A stretch of DNA of 64,000 nt from Albidovulum inexpectatum (GCF_002927635.1 NZ_PRDS01000004.1:124001-188000); one strand, 5' to 3'. Shown: positions 18,340-26,954, numbered from the stretch's first letter. Numbers and translations are program-made. The notes: generated from the sequence alone by a model not told the origin.

Positions 18340-19440
18340 TTACCCCCCGCTGACCTGATGCGTGATCAGCGACCTGCCCGTTTCGGCGTCGAACACTTTC
18401 AGCTCCTCGGCAGGCAGATGGATCATGTCCAGACCCGAGAAGCGGCCAACATCGCCTTGCGTGGGCGCCTTGATCACGAAAGGCTGTCCGTGAATCTCGG
18501 CATGAAGCAGCGCTTCGGACCCGAGGGGTTCGACAAGGTCGAGCGAAATCGGCACCGGCGTTGCATTCGAGCGCGCGGCCAGCAGGACGTGTTCGGGGCG
18601 CACGCCCAACAGTACCTCCTGGCTGTCCTCGACCGAAACATCGCGCGGCAGCCGGACCCGTATGTCCCGGATCATCACCGCAGGGCCATCTGCATCGCGC
18701 ACCACCCGCCCGCGCAACTGGTTCATCGGCGGAGAGCCGATGAACCCGGCGACGAACAGATTGGCAGGGTTGGTGAAAAGTTCCATGGGCGTCCCGATCT
18801 GCTCGATACGGCCCCCGTTCATCACGACGATCCGATCGGCCAGCGTCATCGCTTCGACCTGGTCATGGGTGACGTAGATCGATGTCACGCCCAGCCGGTT
18901 GTGCAGGCGCCTGATCTCGGCACGCATCTGCGTGCGCAGCTTGGCATCAAGGTTGGACAGGGGCTCGTCGAACAGAAAGACCTTGGGGTGGCGAACGATG
19001 GCCCGTCCCATGGCAACGCGCTGGCGCTGGCCCCCGGACAGATCGGCCGGGCGGCGCTCAAGATACTGGGTCAGGCCCAGGATCTCGGCGACTTCGGCGA
19101 CCGATCTGCGGATCTCTTCACGCGGGGTGCGACGAATGCGCAGACCGAATGCGATGTTTTCGGCCACGCTCAGATGCGGGTAAAGCGCGTAGTTCTGAAA
19201 CACCATCGCGACGTCGCGGTCCTTTGGCGCGACCCTGTTCACCACCCGCCCATCGATGGCGATGGTCCCGCCAGATATTTCCTCGAGACCGGCTATCATG
19301 CGAAGCGTCGTTGACTTGCCGCATCCCGACGGCCCGACCAGAACGACGAATTCCTTCGGCTTGATATGCAGATCGATGCCGTGGACGACCTGCACGGCTC
19401 CGTAAGTCTTGACCACCCTGTCAAGTTTCACGCCTGACAT
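18340..19440 (-). CDS. ABC transporter ATPase, AlgS/MsmX/UgpC type
   Basis: This 366-residue CUT1 ATPase powers the oligoalginate importer. Walker A is GPSGCGKST, the signature LSGGQRQR, Walker B VFLFDEPLSNLD, and the switch His is in YVTHDQVEAM. A C-terminal MalK-like regulatory (TOBE) domain follows residue 240. The frame opens 7 codons earlier, but GGGAGGATAC precedes the ATG at 19440. It is first in the minus-strand operon, facing the operator region and gntR. Confidence 0.92.
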   Translation of the reverse strand: MSGVKLDRVVKTYGAVQVVHGIDLHIKPKEFVVLVGPSGCGKSTTLRMIAGLEEISGGTIAIDGRVVNRVAPKDRDVAMVFQNYALYPHLSVAENIAFGLRIRRTPREEIRRSVAEVAEILGLTQYLERRPADLSGGQRQRVAMGRAIVRHPKVFLFDEPLSNLDAKLRTQMRAEIRRLHNRLGVTSIYVTHDQVEAMTLADRIVVMNGGRIEQIGTPMELFTNPANLFVAGFIGSPPMNQLRGRVVRDADGPAVMIRDIRVRLPRDVSVEDSQEVLLGVRPEHVLLAARSNATPVPISLDLVEPLGSEALLHAEIHGQPFVIKAPTQGDVGRFSGLDMIHLPAEELKVFDAETGRSLITHQVSGG

Positions 19441-19514
19441 GTATCCTCCCATCGGGATCATCGTTGTCGCCGCGCCCCCTGCTGGCGATAGATGATTCGC
19501 TGTCTGGAATACTG

Positions 19515-19549
19515 GGATACTAGCAAATTGACTGGTCGACTAGTATAAT
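19515..19549. promoter_or_regulatory. Paired ATACTAG-type operator half sites with an overlapping -10 box, between algS and gntR
   Basis: GGATACTAGCAA (19515-19526) and CGACTAGTATAA (19538-19549) are inverted relative to each other, and each resembles the palindrome upstream of the PL7 lyase. A perfect TATAAT at 19544-19549 overlaps the second site on the plus strand. This fits repression of both the alginate operon (left) and gntR (right) by a GntR-family protein. No other gene fits the 286 bp between algS and gntR. Confidence 0.6.
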
Positions 19550-19726
19550 TTTCATCCTTGACAAGGGCGGCTCTGTCGAGAACAAAGGAACGTGAATGGA
19601 CCAACCTGGTCCGGTAGCTTGACAGGCGGGCACTGATGCATGGCTGAGCAACGGTTCGACATGCAGCGGGCGTTACGCTCCAGGTGATCCACAAGGTGTA
19701 GAAACATACAGGCGGGGGCGTCAGGC

Positions 19727-20413
19727 ATGACCCCATTGGCAAAACTGAACGCACGTCGTACCAGTGTCGACGATGTATTCGATTATCTCTATGATGAAAT
19801 CATTTCCCTGCGGCTGAAGCCCGGTGACAAGATTTCCGAGGCAGAGATAGCCGCCCAGTTCGGCATATCGCGTCAGCCCGTGCGGGACGCGTTCAATCGG
19901 CTGGCCAATCTGAACCTGTTGCTGATCAGGCCGCAGCGCGCCACCGAGGTCAAGCGTTTCTCGATGCGCGAAATTGTCAAGGCACGCTTTGTCCGGGCAG
20001 CCATCGAAAAGGAGGTCCTGCGCCTGGCGGCCGAGCGGTGTACGGCGCAGGATGGCAAGAGTCTTGACGCGCATCTGAAGCGGCAGGAGCGGGCGCTTGA
20101 GGCAAGGGATACGGATGCCTTCGGCATTCTTGATTACGAGTTTCATGAAACCCTGTGTCGCATCGGGCGGGTCGATTTCGCCTTCGACGTCATCCGCGCC
20201 GAGAAATCCAAGGTCGATCGGCTGTGCGTGCTGAGCCTTTCAAAAGAGCATCGCATGCCGGACCTGGTTGCCGATCACAGGGCGATCGCGGCCGCGATAC
20301 AGGCAAACGATCCTGATCGCGCGGTCGAGCATGGAATGATCCATCTATCTCGTCTGGACGAGACGATCGCGCACATATCGGCAAACCACACCGAATTCTT
20401 CGAGCCGGAATAG
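19727..20413 (+). CDS. GntR-family (FCD/FadR-type) transcriptional regulator of the alginate locus
   Basis: This 228-residue regulator has an N-terminal winged helix (residues 15-75, with GDKISEAEIAAQFGISRQ and PVRDAF) and a C-terminal FCD ligand-binding helical domain with metal-type residues (DYEFHETLCRIG, D-x3-H). It is divergent from the algS operon and about 180 bp from the paired operator sites, the usual layout for an autoregulating repressor. The ligand is probably a uronate or KDG-type intermediate, which is inference. It resembles the second GntR at 23780 in the helix-turn-helix. Confidence 0.88.
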   Translation: MTPLAKLNARRTSVDDVFDYLYDEIISLRLKPGDKISEAEIAAQFGISRQPVRDAFNRLANLNLLLIRPQRATEVKRFSMREIVKARFVRAAIEKEVLRLAAERCTAQDGKSLDAHLKRQERALEARDTDAFGILDYEFHETLCRIGRVDFAFDVIRAEKSKVDRLCVLSLSKEHRMPDLVADHRAIAAAIQANDPDRAVEHGMIHLSRLDETIAHISANHTEFFEPE

Positions 20414-20485
20414 ACGGGCTCCGCCGGCCTGAATCTTCCTGCATACAGCACCGGGGCGGCCCACGCGGCCGCAACAGGACGAACC

Positions 20486-21847
20486 ATGTCTGCCCTTTCT
20501 CGTGCGGACGCGCCGGGCATAGGTCGCGTCTTCCGTCTTGCATGGCCAATGACGATCAAGGCGCTGCTGCTTCATGGCGCCACGGTCATCGACACATATC
20601 TTGTATCCCCGCTGGGAGAGACCGCGCTTGCCGCCATGGGTCTGGCCGCCGCGATAGCGGGCTTCGCACTTGGCGCGATACTTGCGTTCTCCAACGCCAT
20701 GCAGATCCGCACCGCACAAGTCAGCGGCGCAGGGGTGGCGCGGTCCATCAAGTCTGTCCTTGCCGCGGGTCTGGCGATAAACTTCGCCATAGGCTTCATC
20801 GGTATCCTGTTCGTCACCCTCGCAGGCCGGGTCCTGATCGACATTCTTGGCCCCAGCGGGGCCGTCAACGATCTTGCGTTCGGCTATCTTGGCGTATTTG
20901 CCGTCGTGATATTGTTTGAATCCCTTTCACAATGCATCGCGGGCTATCTCAACGGCCGCGGGCGAACGACCGTGCCGTTGATGGGATTTTGTCTGTCCGT
21001 GCCGGTCAACGTGGCTGCAAGCGTGGCCCTGATCCACGGTCTGGCCGGATTGCCGGCACTTGGCTTGATCGGAGCCGCAATTGGTTCGGCGATCGGTGCC
21101 GCAGTGCAGTTTGCCTTTGTCGGCGCGCATTTGTGGCGCCATGATCGATGGCTTGCATCGGTTCCGGGATGGACCGACGGCAACTTCAAATCGGCATTCC
21201 TGCGTCAATTGCGGTTTGCGCTGCCGATCGGGGCGACCTTTGCCAGCGCGAATTTCGCATCTCAGGTCTGCGCGCTCTTTTACGCACAGCTGGACCTGAA
21301 CTCGTTTGCCGCGCTGACCGTGATCAACCCGTGGATCATGGTTGCCGGGACGGTGAGCATGCAGTGGGCGCAAGCGACCGGCATCGTCGTGGCCCAGCTC
21401 CTGGGCGAGAAACGCCCCGAACAGGTGCTGGACGCCTTCCTGTCCAGGGCGTGGCGGGCAGCATTCGTGACCGCGGCGGTCGTGTCGGTCCTCTATGCAT
21501 TCGTGTGCCTGTCAAGCGACTGGTTGTATCGCGCGCTGGACGCCCAGACGCGCCAGATCCTGCTTGGATTCCTGCCAATCCTTGTAGTCCTGCCGTTTCC
21601 CAAAGGCTCGAACGCGATCTGCGGCAACACGCTGCGGGCCAGCGGCGATACCGTCTATGTGATGCATGTCTTCGTGTGGTCCCAGTGGCTGTTCCGGGTT
21701 CCGGCAACGGCAGCGGCCGTGCTGTGGCTGGACCTGCCCGCAACGGGGATCCTGTCGATCCAGCTGCTCGAGGAAATCATCAAGTTCCTGCCATTCCACC
21801 GCAGGCTTTGGTGCGGGGACTGGAAGCGGGCAAATCTTGAGGACTGA
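20486..21847 (+). CDS. MATE-family (NorM/DinF) transporter
   Basis: This 453-residue protein has about 12 hydrophobic segments and MATE-type features (RLAWPMTIKALLLHGATVID near the N terminus, and GTVSMQWAQATGIVVAQLLG at the start of the second half). MATE proteins are cation-coupled exporters. Placed 72 bp after gntR and convergent to kduD, it may be co-transcribed with the regulator. Export of a toxic keto-sugar or an unrelated drug is possible; no substrate can be read. The start ATG at 20486 has a weak AGGAC upstream. Confidence 0.8.
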   Translation: MSALSRADAPGIGRVFRLAWPMTIKALLLHGATVIDTYLVSPLGETALAAMGLAAAIAGFALGAILAFSNAMQIRTAQVSGAGVARSIKSVLAAGLAINFAIGFIGILFVTLAGRVLIDILGPSGAVNDLAFGYLGVFAVVILFESLSQCIAGYLNGRGRTTVPLMGFCLSVPVNVAASVALIHGLAGLPALGLIGAAIGSAIGAAVQFAFVGAHLWRHDRWLASVPGWTDGNFKSAFLRQLRFALPIGATFASANFASQVCALFYAQLDLNSFAALTVINPWIMVAGTVSMQWAQATGIVVAQLLGEKRPEQVLDAFLSRAWRAAFVTAAVVSVLYAFVCLSSDWLYRALDAQTRQILLGFLPILVVLPFPKGSNAICGNTLRASGDTVYVMHVFVWSQWLFRVPATAAAVLWLDLPATGILSIQLLEEIIKFLPFHRRLWCGDWKRANLED

Positions 21848-21863
21848 GCGCGCGCCCCGTGCG

Positions 21864-21908
21864 TGTCCGCGCCCGAGCCAGGTCTTGCGACACGGCCGCG
21901 CGCGGACA
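21864..21908. terminator. Inverted repeat between convergent MATE and kduD genes
   Basis: TGTCCGCGC and GCGCGGACA form a 9-bp stem with a 27-base loop in the 67-bp convergent gap. The loop is long, so this is only a candidate terminator. Confidence 0.35.
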
Positions 21909-21914
21909 GCTTGC

Positions 21915-22682
21915 CTAGCGTGCCAGCCAGCCGCCATCGACATTCAGGATCGCGCCGGACACATAATTCGCCGCCGGGCTGCAAAGGAACGTGACCGCCC
22001 CTGCAATGTCTTCGGGTTCGCCCCACCGTCCCGCAGGGATGCGGGAGAGAATCTCGGCATTGCGGCCCTCGTCACTGCGCAGGGCTTCGGTGTTACTGGT
22101 CGCGATATAGCCTGGCGCCACGGCGTTCACGTTGATGCCGCGACCGGTCCATTCATTGGCCAGAATTCGGGTCAGCCCGGCGACGCCGTGCTTGGATGCG
22201 GTGTATGCCGGAACGCGGATCCCGCCTTGATAGGACAGCAGCGACGCTATGTTGACGATGCGCCCGGTCGTGCCGTTGTCGGGATTGTTCGCCTGTCTTG
22301 CGAAAATCTGTCGCGCAAAGGCCTGGCATAGCATGAAAACGGCCTTGAGATTGACATCCATGACGGCGTCCCAGTCCGCTTCGGAATAGTCCACCGAATC
22401 CGCGCGACGGATGATTCCGGCATTGTTGACCAGGATGTCCAGCGGCCCGGCTCTGGACAGAATTTCCGCGCCTTGGGCAGGATCTGACAGGTCCATCTGA
22501 AGAAATTCCGCCAAACCGCCCGCGGCACGCACCCGCGCCAGCGTCTCGTCGCAGTTGGTTCGTGCTGCCGCCACAACATGGGCGCCGGCGCGGGCCAGGC
22601 CCACGGCGATCGCTTGGCCGATACCCTTGTTCGCTCCGGTTATCAGCGCGCGCCGCCCCTGCAGCGAGAATTCGGTGGTCAT
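21915..22682 (-). CDS. kduD: 2-dehydro-3-deoxy-D-gluconate 5-dehydrogenase KduD
   Basis: This 255-residue SDR reduces 2,5-diketo-3-deoxygluconate to 2-keto-3-deoxygluconate. Visible features are TGANKGIG (residues 15-22), NNAG (86-89), Ser147, Tyr160, Lys164 and the KduD-like ending VSGAILNVDGGW. The frame is open upstream, but the ATG at 22682 overlaps the kduI stop as ATGA and starts the domain. It forms a two-gene operon with kduI. Its SDR relative at 11669 is a separate branch. Confidence 0.88.
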   Translation of the reverse strand: MTTEFSLQGRRALITGANKGIGQAIAVGLARAGAHVVAAARTNCDETLARVRAAGGLAEFLQMDLSDPAQGAEILSRAGPLDILVNNAGIIRRADSVDYSEADWDAVMDVNLKAVFMLCQAFARQIFARQANNPDNGTTGRIVNIASLLSYQGGIRVPAYTASKHGVAGLTRILANEWTGRGINVNAVAPGYIATSNTEALRSDEGRNAEILSRIPAGRWGEPEDIAGAVTFLCSPAANYVSGAILNVDGGWLAR

Positions 22683-23506
22683 CGTAGCGCCTCCATCGGG
22701 ACCATGTCCATGTCGGTGAAATCGACGTTGTCGCCCGCCATTGCCCAGCAGAACGTGTAGGCCGCGGTGCCGGCGCCACAATGGATCGACCAGGGCGGAG
22801 AAATCACGGCTTCTTCATTCGCCATGATCAGATGGCGGGTCTGGCGTGGCTGACCCATGAAATGGAAGACGCGCTGCTCCTCGGCCAGATCGAAATACAG
22901 ATAGGCCTCCATCCGCCGGTCGTGAGTATGTGGTGGCATCGTGTTCCAGATCGAACCGGGTGAGAATTGCGTATAGCCCATCAGCAACTGGCAGCTTTCG
23001 CAGACATCGGGGTGCAAGAACTGCAGGATGACGCGCTGATTGCAGGTCTCGGCCGCGCCCATTTCGACCCTGCGCGCCTGTTCGCGCCGTATCAGTCGGG
23101 TGGGGCAGGACCGATGCGCAGGTGCCGACAGGATGTAGAAACGGCCGGGCGCCGAGAAGGTTATCGGCCCGGCCCCCATGCCGACATACAGGACTTCGCC
23201 CCTGCCGATGTCGTGCGCCTTTCCGCCGACCGTGATCCGTGCCGCGTCGCCGATGTTCAGGAAGGCCGCTTCCCGCCGGTCCAGAAAGCCCGGCGTCCCC
23301 GTCTCGCGCACATGGTCGAGGACAAGATCCCTCGCCACCGGCACGGCCGAGCCAAGGATCAGGCGGTCGTAATGGGTATAGACAAGGCGGATTTCATCGG
23401 GCGTGAAAAGACCGCCGACATGAAAGTGCCGGCGCAGGCCCTCGGTATCCAGACCGCGCGCGGTCTCGGGATCGATGGCATGACGAGTCTCTGTCTTGAG
23501 TGTCAT
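22679..23506 (-). CDS. kduI: 5-keto-4-deoxyuronate isomerase KduI
   Basis: This 275-residue cupin isomerase converts 5-keto-4-deoxyuronate to 2,5-diketo-3-deoxygluconate. The metal site is visible in TMPPHTHDRRMEAYLYF (two His and a Glu) with a further His in SIHCGAGTAAYTF, and the N-terminal HFHVGGLF is family-typical. Frame is open further upstream, but the ATG at 23506 with an AGGAGAGA ahead of it gives normal length. KduI is a marker of pectin-type products, so the locus probably handles more than alginate. Its promoter region carries operator-like repeats. Confidence 0.92.
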   Translation of the reverse strand: MTLKTETRHAIDPETARGLDTEGLRRHFHVGGLFTPDEIRLVYTHYDRLILGSAVPVARDLVLDHVRETGTPGFLDRREAAFLNIGDAARITVGGKAHDIGRGEVLYVGMGAGPITFSAPGRFYILSAPAHRSCPTRLIRREQARRVEMGAAETCNQRVILQFLHPDVCESCQLLMGYTQFSPGSIWNTMPPHTHDRRMEAYLYFDLAEEQRVFHFMGQPRQTRHLIMANEEAVISPPWSIHCGAGTAAYTFCWAMAGDNVDFTDMDMVPMEALR

Positions 23507-23701
23507 CGTCTCTCTCCTGTTGGAACATGGTCGGTCATGCCAGCTTCGACCGTTTTCTGGGTCAGGTCGTCGGTCGGTACGCGCGTGGCATCCCTGCGCG
23601 CAAATGTTCAAGCCTCGCCGACGACGGGATGGCCTGATTGTCGCCTTTGGGACGTCTGGCGGCACGGGCCTGTCTCATCAGCTACTCCATTGCGCTCATG
23701 G

Positions 23702-23728
23702 CTACTAATATGCTAGACGCCTAGTAGA
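23702..23728. promoter_or_regulatory. Operator-like inverted repeats between kduI and the second gntR
   Basis: CTACTAATAT (23702-23711) and CCTAGTAG (23720-23727) form an inverted repeat, CTACTA against TAGTAG, with an additional GCTAG in between. They match the ATACTAG-type sites before the PL7 lyase and algS. The location in the 273-bp divergent gap suits control of both kduID and gntR-kdgK. Nothing else recognisable is in this gap. Confidence 0.5.
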
Positions 23729-23779
23729 GTCAAAACCCATTTCACAGATTGGCCGGGATGGCGGTCGGCAGGCCACAGC

Positions 23780-24490
23780 ATGGAAACACCGGACAACCTG
23801 AAACACCTGCTGGAACCGCTGGCGATCACGGCGCCAACGGCAACCGACCAGGTGTTCCACGCGCTGCAGCAGGCCATCCTGTCCATGCAGCTGCCACCAG
23901 GCGCGCGCATTTCGGAAGCCGAGATTGCCCGTCAGATGGGTGTGTCGCGTCAGCCCGTGCGCGACGCATTCTTTCGTCTCTCAAGTCTTGGCTTTCTGAT
24001 CGTCCGGCCTCAACGCGCCACGCTGGTGGCCCCCATATCCAGAAAGGCGGTCGAAAATGCAGTTTTCACCCGCACTGCGCTGGAAGTCGAATGCCTGCGA
24101 GCGGCGGCGGCGCGACTGGATGACCGGGGCCGGGCGGCGTTGCGCGCGAATCTCGACGCGCAGCGGGATGCACATGACAACGGCGATCGGGCGCGGTTTC
24201 ACGCGCTGGACGAGGCATTCCACGAATTGCTTTGCAAACTGTCTGGCCAGGCACATGTATGGCCCATGATTCAGGGCCAGAAGGGGCATATGGATCGCGT
24301 GCGTTACCTGACCCTGTCGGATGACCGCCGCCCGGCTGTCCTTGCCGAACATGGTGCGATCGTCTCGGCGCTGCTGGGGGGTGATGCCGATCGGGCCGAA
24401 GGCGTGCTGCGTGACCATATCGGAACGATTCACGCGCGTCTGGCCGAGGCGTATCAACAATACCCGACCCTTTTTGGAGATGTCACATGA
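23780..24490 (+). CDS. GntR-family (FCD) regulator upstream of kdgK
   Basis: This 236-residue regulator has a winged helix at residues 25-90 (ARISEAEIARQMGVSRQPVR) and an FCD effector domain (DEAFHELLCKLSG with D-x3-H). It is translationally coupled to kdgK through an ATGA overlap and divergent from kduID, so it most likely controls both. Its recognition helix region is nearly identical to that of the GntR at 19727 (MGVSRQPVRDAF versus FGISRQPVRDAF), which suggests the two read the same operator type. Confidence 0.88.
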   Translation: METPDNLKHLLEPLAITAPTATDQVFHALQQAILSMQLPPGARISEAEIARQMGVSRQPVRDAFFRLSSLGFLIVRPQRATLVAPISRKAVENAVFTRTALEVECLRAAAARLDDRGRAALRANLDAQRDAHDNGDRARFHALDEAFHELLCKLSGQAHVWPMIQGQKGHMDRVRYLTLSDDRRPAVLAEHGAIVSALLGGDADRAEGVLRDHIGTIHARLAEAYQQYPTLFGDVT

Positions 24491-25404
24491 CCCGTACGCT
24501 GCTGTCGATCGGCGAGTGCATGATCGAACTTGCTCCCCGGTCCGAGGATTGCCTGACGATGGGCTTTGCGGGCGATACGTTCAATACGGCCTGGTATGCC
24601 CGGCGCAGCCTGCGGCCGGGTGATGATATCGATATCGCCTATCTCAGCGCGGTCGGCGACGATACGCCCTCGATGCGGATGACGGATTTCATTCGCGACG
24701 CCGGGATTCGGCCGATCCTTCGCGTCCGGCAGGGCCGATCGGTCGGGCTTTACCTGATCTCTCTGAACAATGGCGAACGCAGCTTCTCGTACTGGAGAGA
24801 CAGTTCGGCCGCGCGCAGTCTTGCCGACGATCTGGAAGAGCTGCCCGTAAAGGGGCAGGGCGACCTTGTATTCATCTCCGGAATCACCCTGGCGATCCTG
24901 CCCCAGGCCGGGCGCAAGCGTCTGTATGCGGCGCTGGAGAATGCGCGAAGGAACGGGGTCACGGTTGCCTTCGATCCGAATCTGCGTCCGCGCCTGTGGT
25001 CGGACACTGACGAGATGCGCCGGGAAATCATGCGCGCCGCGTCGCTGGCGGATATCCTGCTGCCGTCGCATGAGGACGAGGCGACGCATTTCGGCGATCG
25101 CGACCCGCATGCGACCGCCCGCAGATACCTTGCGGCCTGTTCCGCACCGGGCGCGATGGTCGTTGTCAAGGATGGCCCCGGGCCCGTTCGCATCTACGCA
25201 GGCGGCACACATTGGGACGTTCCCACCGTAAAGTCACCGCATGTCGAGGACACAACGGCGGCGGGCGACAGCTTCAACGGACGATTCCTGGTTGGCCTGA
25301 TGCGGGGCGAACCCGTGGCCGAAGCCGCGCGCGCCGCTTGCCAGCTCGCCGCGCAGGTGATCGGAAAGCGCGGTGCGCTCGTGGCGGTCGACGGGGTTTC
25401 CTGA
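24487..25404 (+). CDS. kdgK: 2-keto-3-deoxygluconate kinase KdgK (PfkB family)
   Basis: This 305-residue sugar kinase phosphorylates KDG to KDPG, the Entner-Doudoroff intermediate. The PfkB signature DTTAAGDSFNGRF holds the catalytic Asp near the C terminus, and the KDG-kinase-like N terminus reads LSIGECMIELAP with GFAGDTFNTAWY. It closes the alginate/pectin route encoded around it. The start overlaps the gntR stop. No KDPG aldolase gene is present here and it must lie elsewhere. Confidence 0.9.
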   Translation: MTRTLLSIGECMIELAPRSEDCLTMGFAGDTFNTAWYARRSLRPGDDIDIAYLSAVGDDTPSMRMTDFIRDAGIRPILRVRQGRSVGLYLISLNNGERSFSYWRDSSAARSLADDLEELPVKGQGDLVFISGITLAILPQAGRKRLYAALENARRNGVTVAFDPNLRPRLWSDTDEMRREIMRAASLADILLPSHEDEATHFGDRDPHATARRYLAACSAPGAMVVVKDGPGPVRIYAGGTHWDVPTVKSPHVEDTTAAGDSFNGRFLVGLMRGEPVAEAARAACQLAAQVIGKRGALVAVDGVS

Positions 25405-25412
25405 CGGGCTTT

Positions 25413-25439
25413 GGGGGCTGGCATCGCGTCCCGGCCCCC
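25413..25439 (+). terminator. Candidate terminator after kdgK
   Basis: GGGGGC (25413-25418) and GCCCCC (25434-25439) with partial pairing inward form a GC hairpin just downstream of the kdgK stop. There is no U tract. The rest of the gap to 25587 shows no gene. Confidence 0.4.
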
Positions 25440-25587
25440 GCGCCGCGGAACCGGCTTGGGACAAGGGTGGTCGTGCGGGGGGCTTGCGTTCTCGTGACCG
25501 TGTCCGGGTCGGTGCATACGCCAGCTTCCGCGTGGGATCATCGTGATCCGCGCTTCCGGACGGTGGTGTGGTGGATCGATCCACAGT

Positions 25588-25962
25588 TCAACCCTCGACC
25601 ACGACCGTTCCCTTCATCGATGGATGGCGGGTGCAGAAATAGTCGTGGTGCCCCGATTCGGTGAAGGTCACCTCACGGCTCTCGCCCCTGCCGAACAGGC
25701 CGGTGTCGAACTGCGGCTTGCCGCCCGAGCCCGTCTCGACCGCGGTCGCGGAATGTTCGATCCCGTCGCGGTTGGTCCAGCGCACCGTATCGCCGGGAGC
25801 GATGGTCAGCGGCGAGGGCTGAAACTGGAACGTCCTGATGTCCACCTCGTGCACCTTTGCGCTGGCATGTACCACACCTGCACAGGCGCGCGCCCGGCCT
25901 GCGAATGTGCCGGCCGGCAATGCGGCAAGAAAGGCAAGAAAGCTGCGTCTGGTCGTGGTCAT
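25588..25962 (-). CDS. Cupredoxin (plastocyanin/amicyanin-like), Tat-exported
   Basis: This 124-residue blue-copper-type protein carries a twin-arginine signal (TTTRRSFLAF, residues 2-11). Type 1 copper ligands are apparent: His70 (IEHS), Cys110 (YFC), His113 and Met116 (RHPSMKG). It probably shuttles electrons or binds copper in the periplasm. The ATG at 25962 has GGAG seven bases upstream; in-frame starts at 25974 and earlier are possible but would precede the Tat motif oddly. It neighbours a secreted helical protein and an ECF sigma/anti-sigma pair, which suggests a shared envelope-stress regulon. Confidence 0.85.
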   Translation of the reverse strand: MTTTRRSFLAFLAALPAGTFAGRARACAGVVHASAKVHEVDIRTFQFQPSPLTIAPGDTVRWTNRDGIEHSATAVETGSGGKPQFDTGLFGRGESREVTFTESGHHDYFCTRHPSMKGTVVVEG

Positions 25963-26158
25963 GGGAAGCTCCATCAAGGGGTTGGCCTAAAATGGGCGGC
26001 TCAGGATCCGTGGGGCAGGGACATGTCCGCCCGGATCCTGCGTCGCCCGTCGGGCAGGAATGCCCCCGCCAGCCCGTCATTCGCCAACAGGGGAACTTGT
26101 CACGCACGGCTGGCGGGGGCGCCGGGCGACCGCGTGGGCGCCCGGCATTCCTTGGGCG

Positions 26159-26797
26159 TCAGCCGCCGAAGCGTTCGGGGAACTGGGCGACGATCGCCCC
26201 AGCCAGCGCATCCGAGATCATCTGCATGTGCGCGGCGGCCTTGCGCTGCAGCTCATAGGCCTTGGGCCAGTCCTGGTTGGCCTGCGCGTCGACCATCGCG
26301 GCGACGGTCACGGCGTGTTCCTTGACCAGCGCCTCCACCGCATCGGCGGGCAGGTTGGGGTTGGCCGAGTTCAGGAAGGCGCCGAAATCGCGCGCATAGT
26401 CCATCAGGTTCGCCACGGCCTTCTCACGACCGGCCTTGTCCTGCTTGATCGTGGCCATGGTGTAATCGACGAAGAACCCGATATGCTTGCGCCACAGGGG
26501 CAGGAAGGCCTCCTTGGCGCCGTCGCCATAGACAAGCCCGATTGCGTTGGCGAGATCCACGGTGTTGGCGTCCAGCCCCCCGGCGGCGGCCTCGAAATTC
26601 TTGTTCAGGCCCATCATCGCCCAGCCGGTGGCGGCGGCGGCGAGGTTGACGTGCTCGGCCAGGAGCAGGTTGACCGCCACCCGCAGGTCGGCACCAGTCT
26701 TGATGTGATCGGCCTGCGCGACCGGCGCAGTGACGGCAAGTGTCAGAGCGGCGATTCCGCCAAGGACGGTCCGGCGGATCGTGATCGTGTTCAGCAT
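26159..26797 (-). CDS. Secreted helical protein of unknown function next to the ECF sigma factor
   Basis: This 212-residue protein has a signal peptide (to about residue 29, ending VAQA) and an otherwise alpha-helical mature part with few charged clusters. The segment LLLAEHVNLAAAATGWAMMG and the Met/His-rich HMQMISDAL near the C terminus could bind metal or haem, but I do not recognise the family. ATG at 26797 follows GGGAGAG. It is divergent from the ECF sigma gene and is a plausible target of it, together with the cupredoxin 196 bp downstream. Confidence 0.7.
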   Translation of the reverse strand: MLNTITIRRTVLGGIAALTLAVTAPVAQADHIKTGADLRVAVNLLLAEHVNLAAAATGWAMMGLNKNFEAAAGGLDANTVDLANAIGLVYGDGAKEAFLPLWRKHIGFFVDYTMATIKQDKAGREKAVANLMDYARDFGAFLNSANPNLPADAVEALVKEHAVTVAAMVDAQANQDWPKAYELQRKAAAHMQMISDALAGAIVAQFPERFGG

Positions 26798-26954
26798 GGG
26801 GTCTCTCCCTTCGTTGGTTTCCCGGTTCGGCCCCGGCGCGCTGTGCATCCGAGGCTTGCAAGACGTCACGGAACGCCGGACGGAATAGTTGCATGCGAGG
26901 TCGATTTTTTTTGCCGCTTGCCCGGAAGACCGCCTGCGGGCAGGATTGCCGCCG

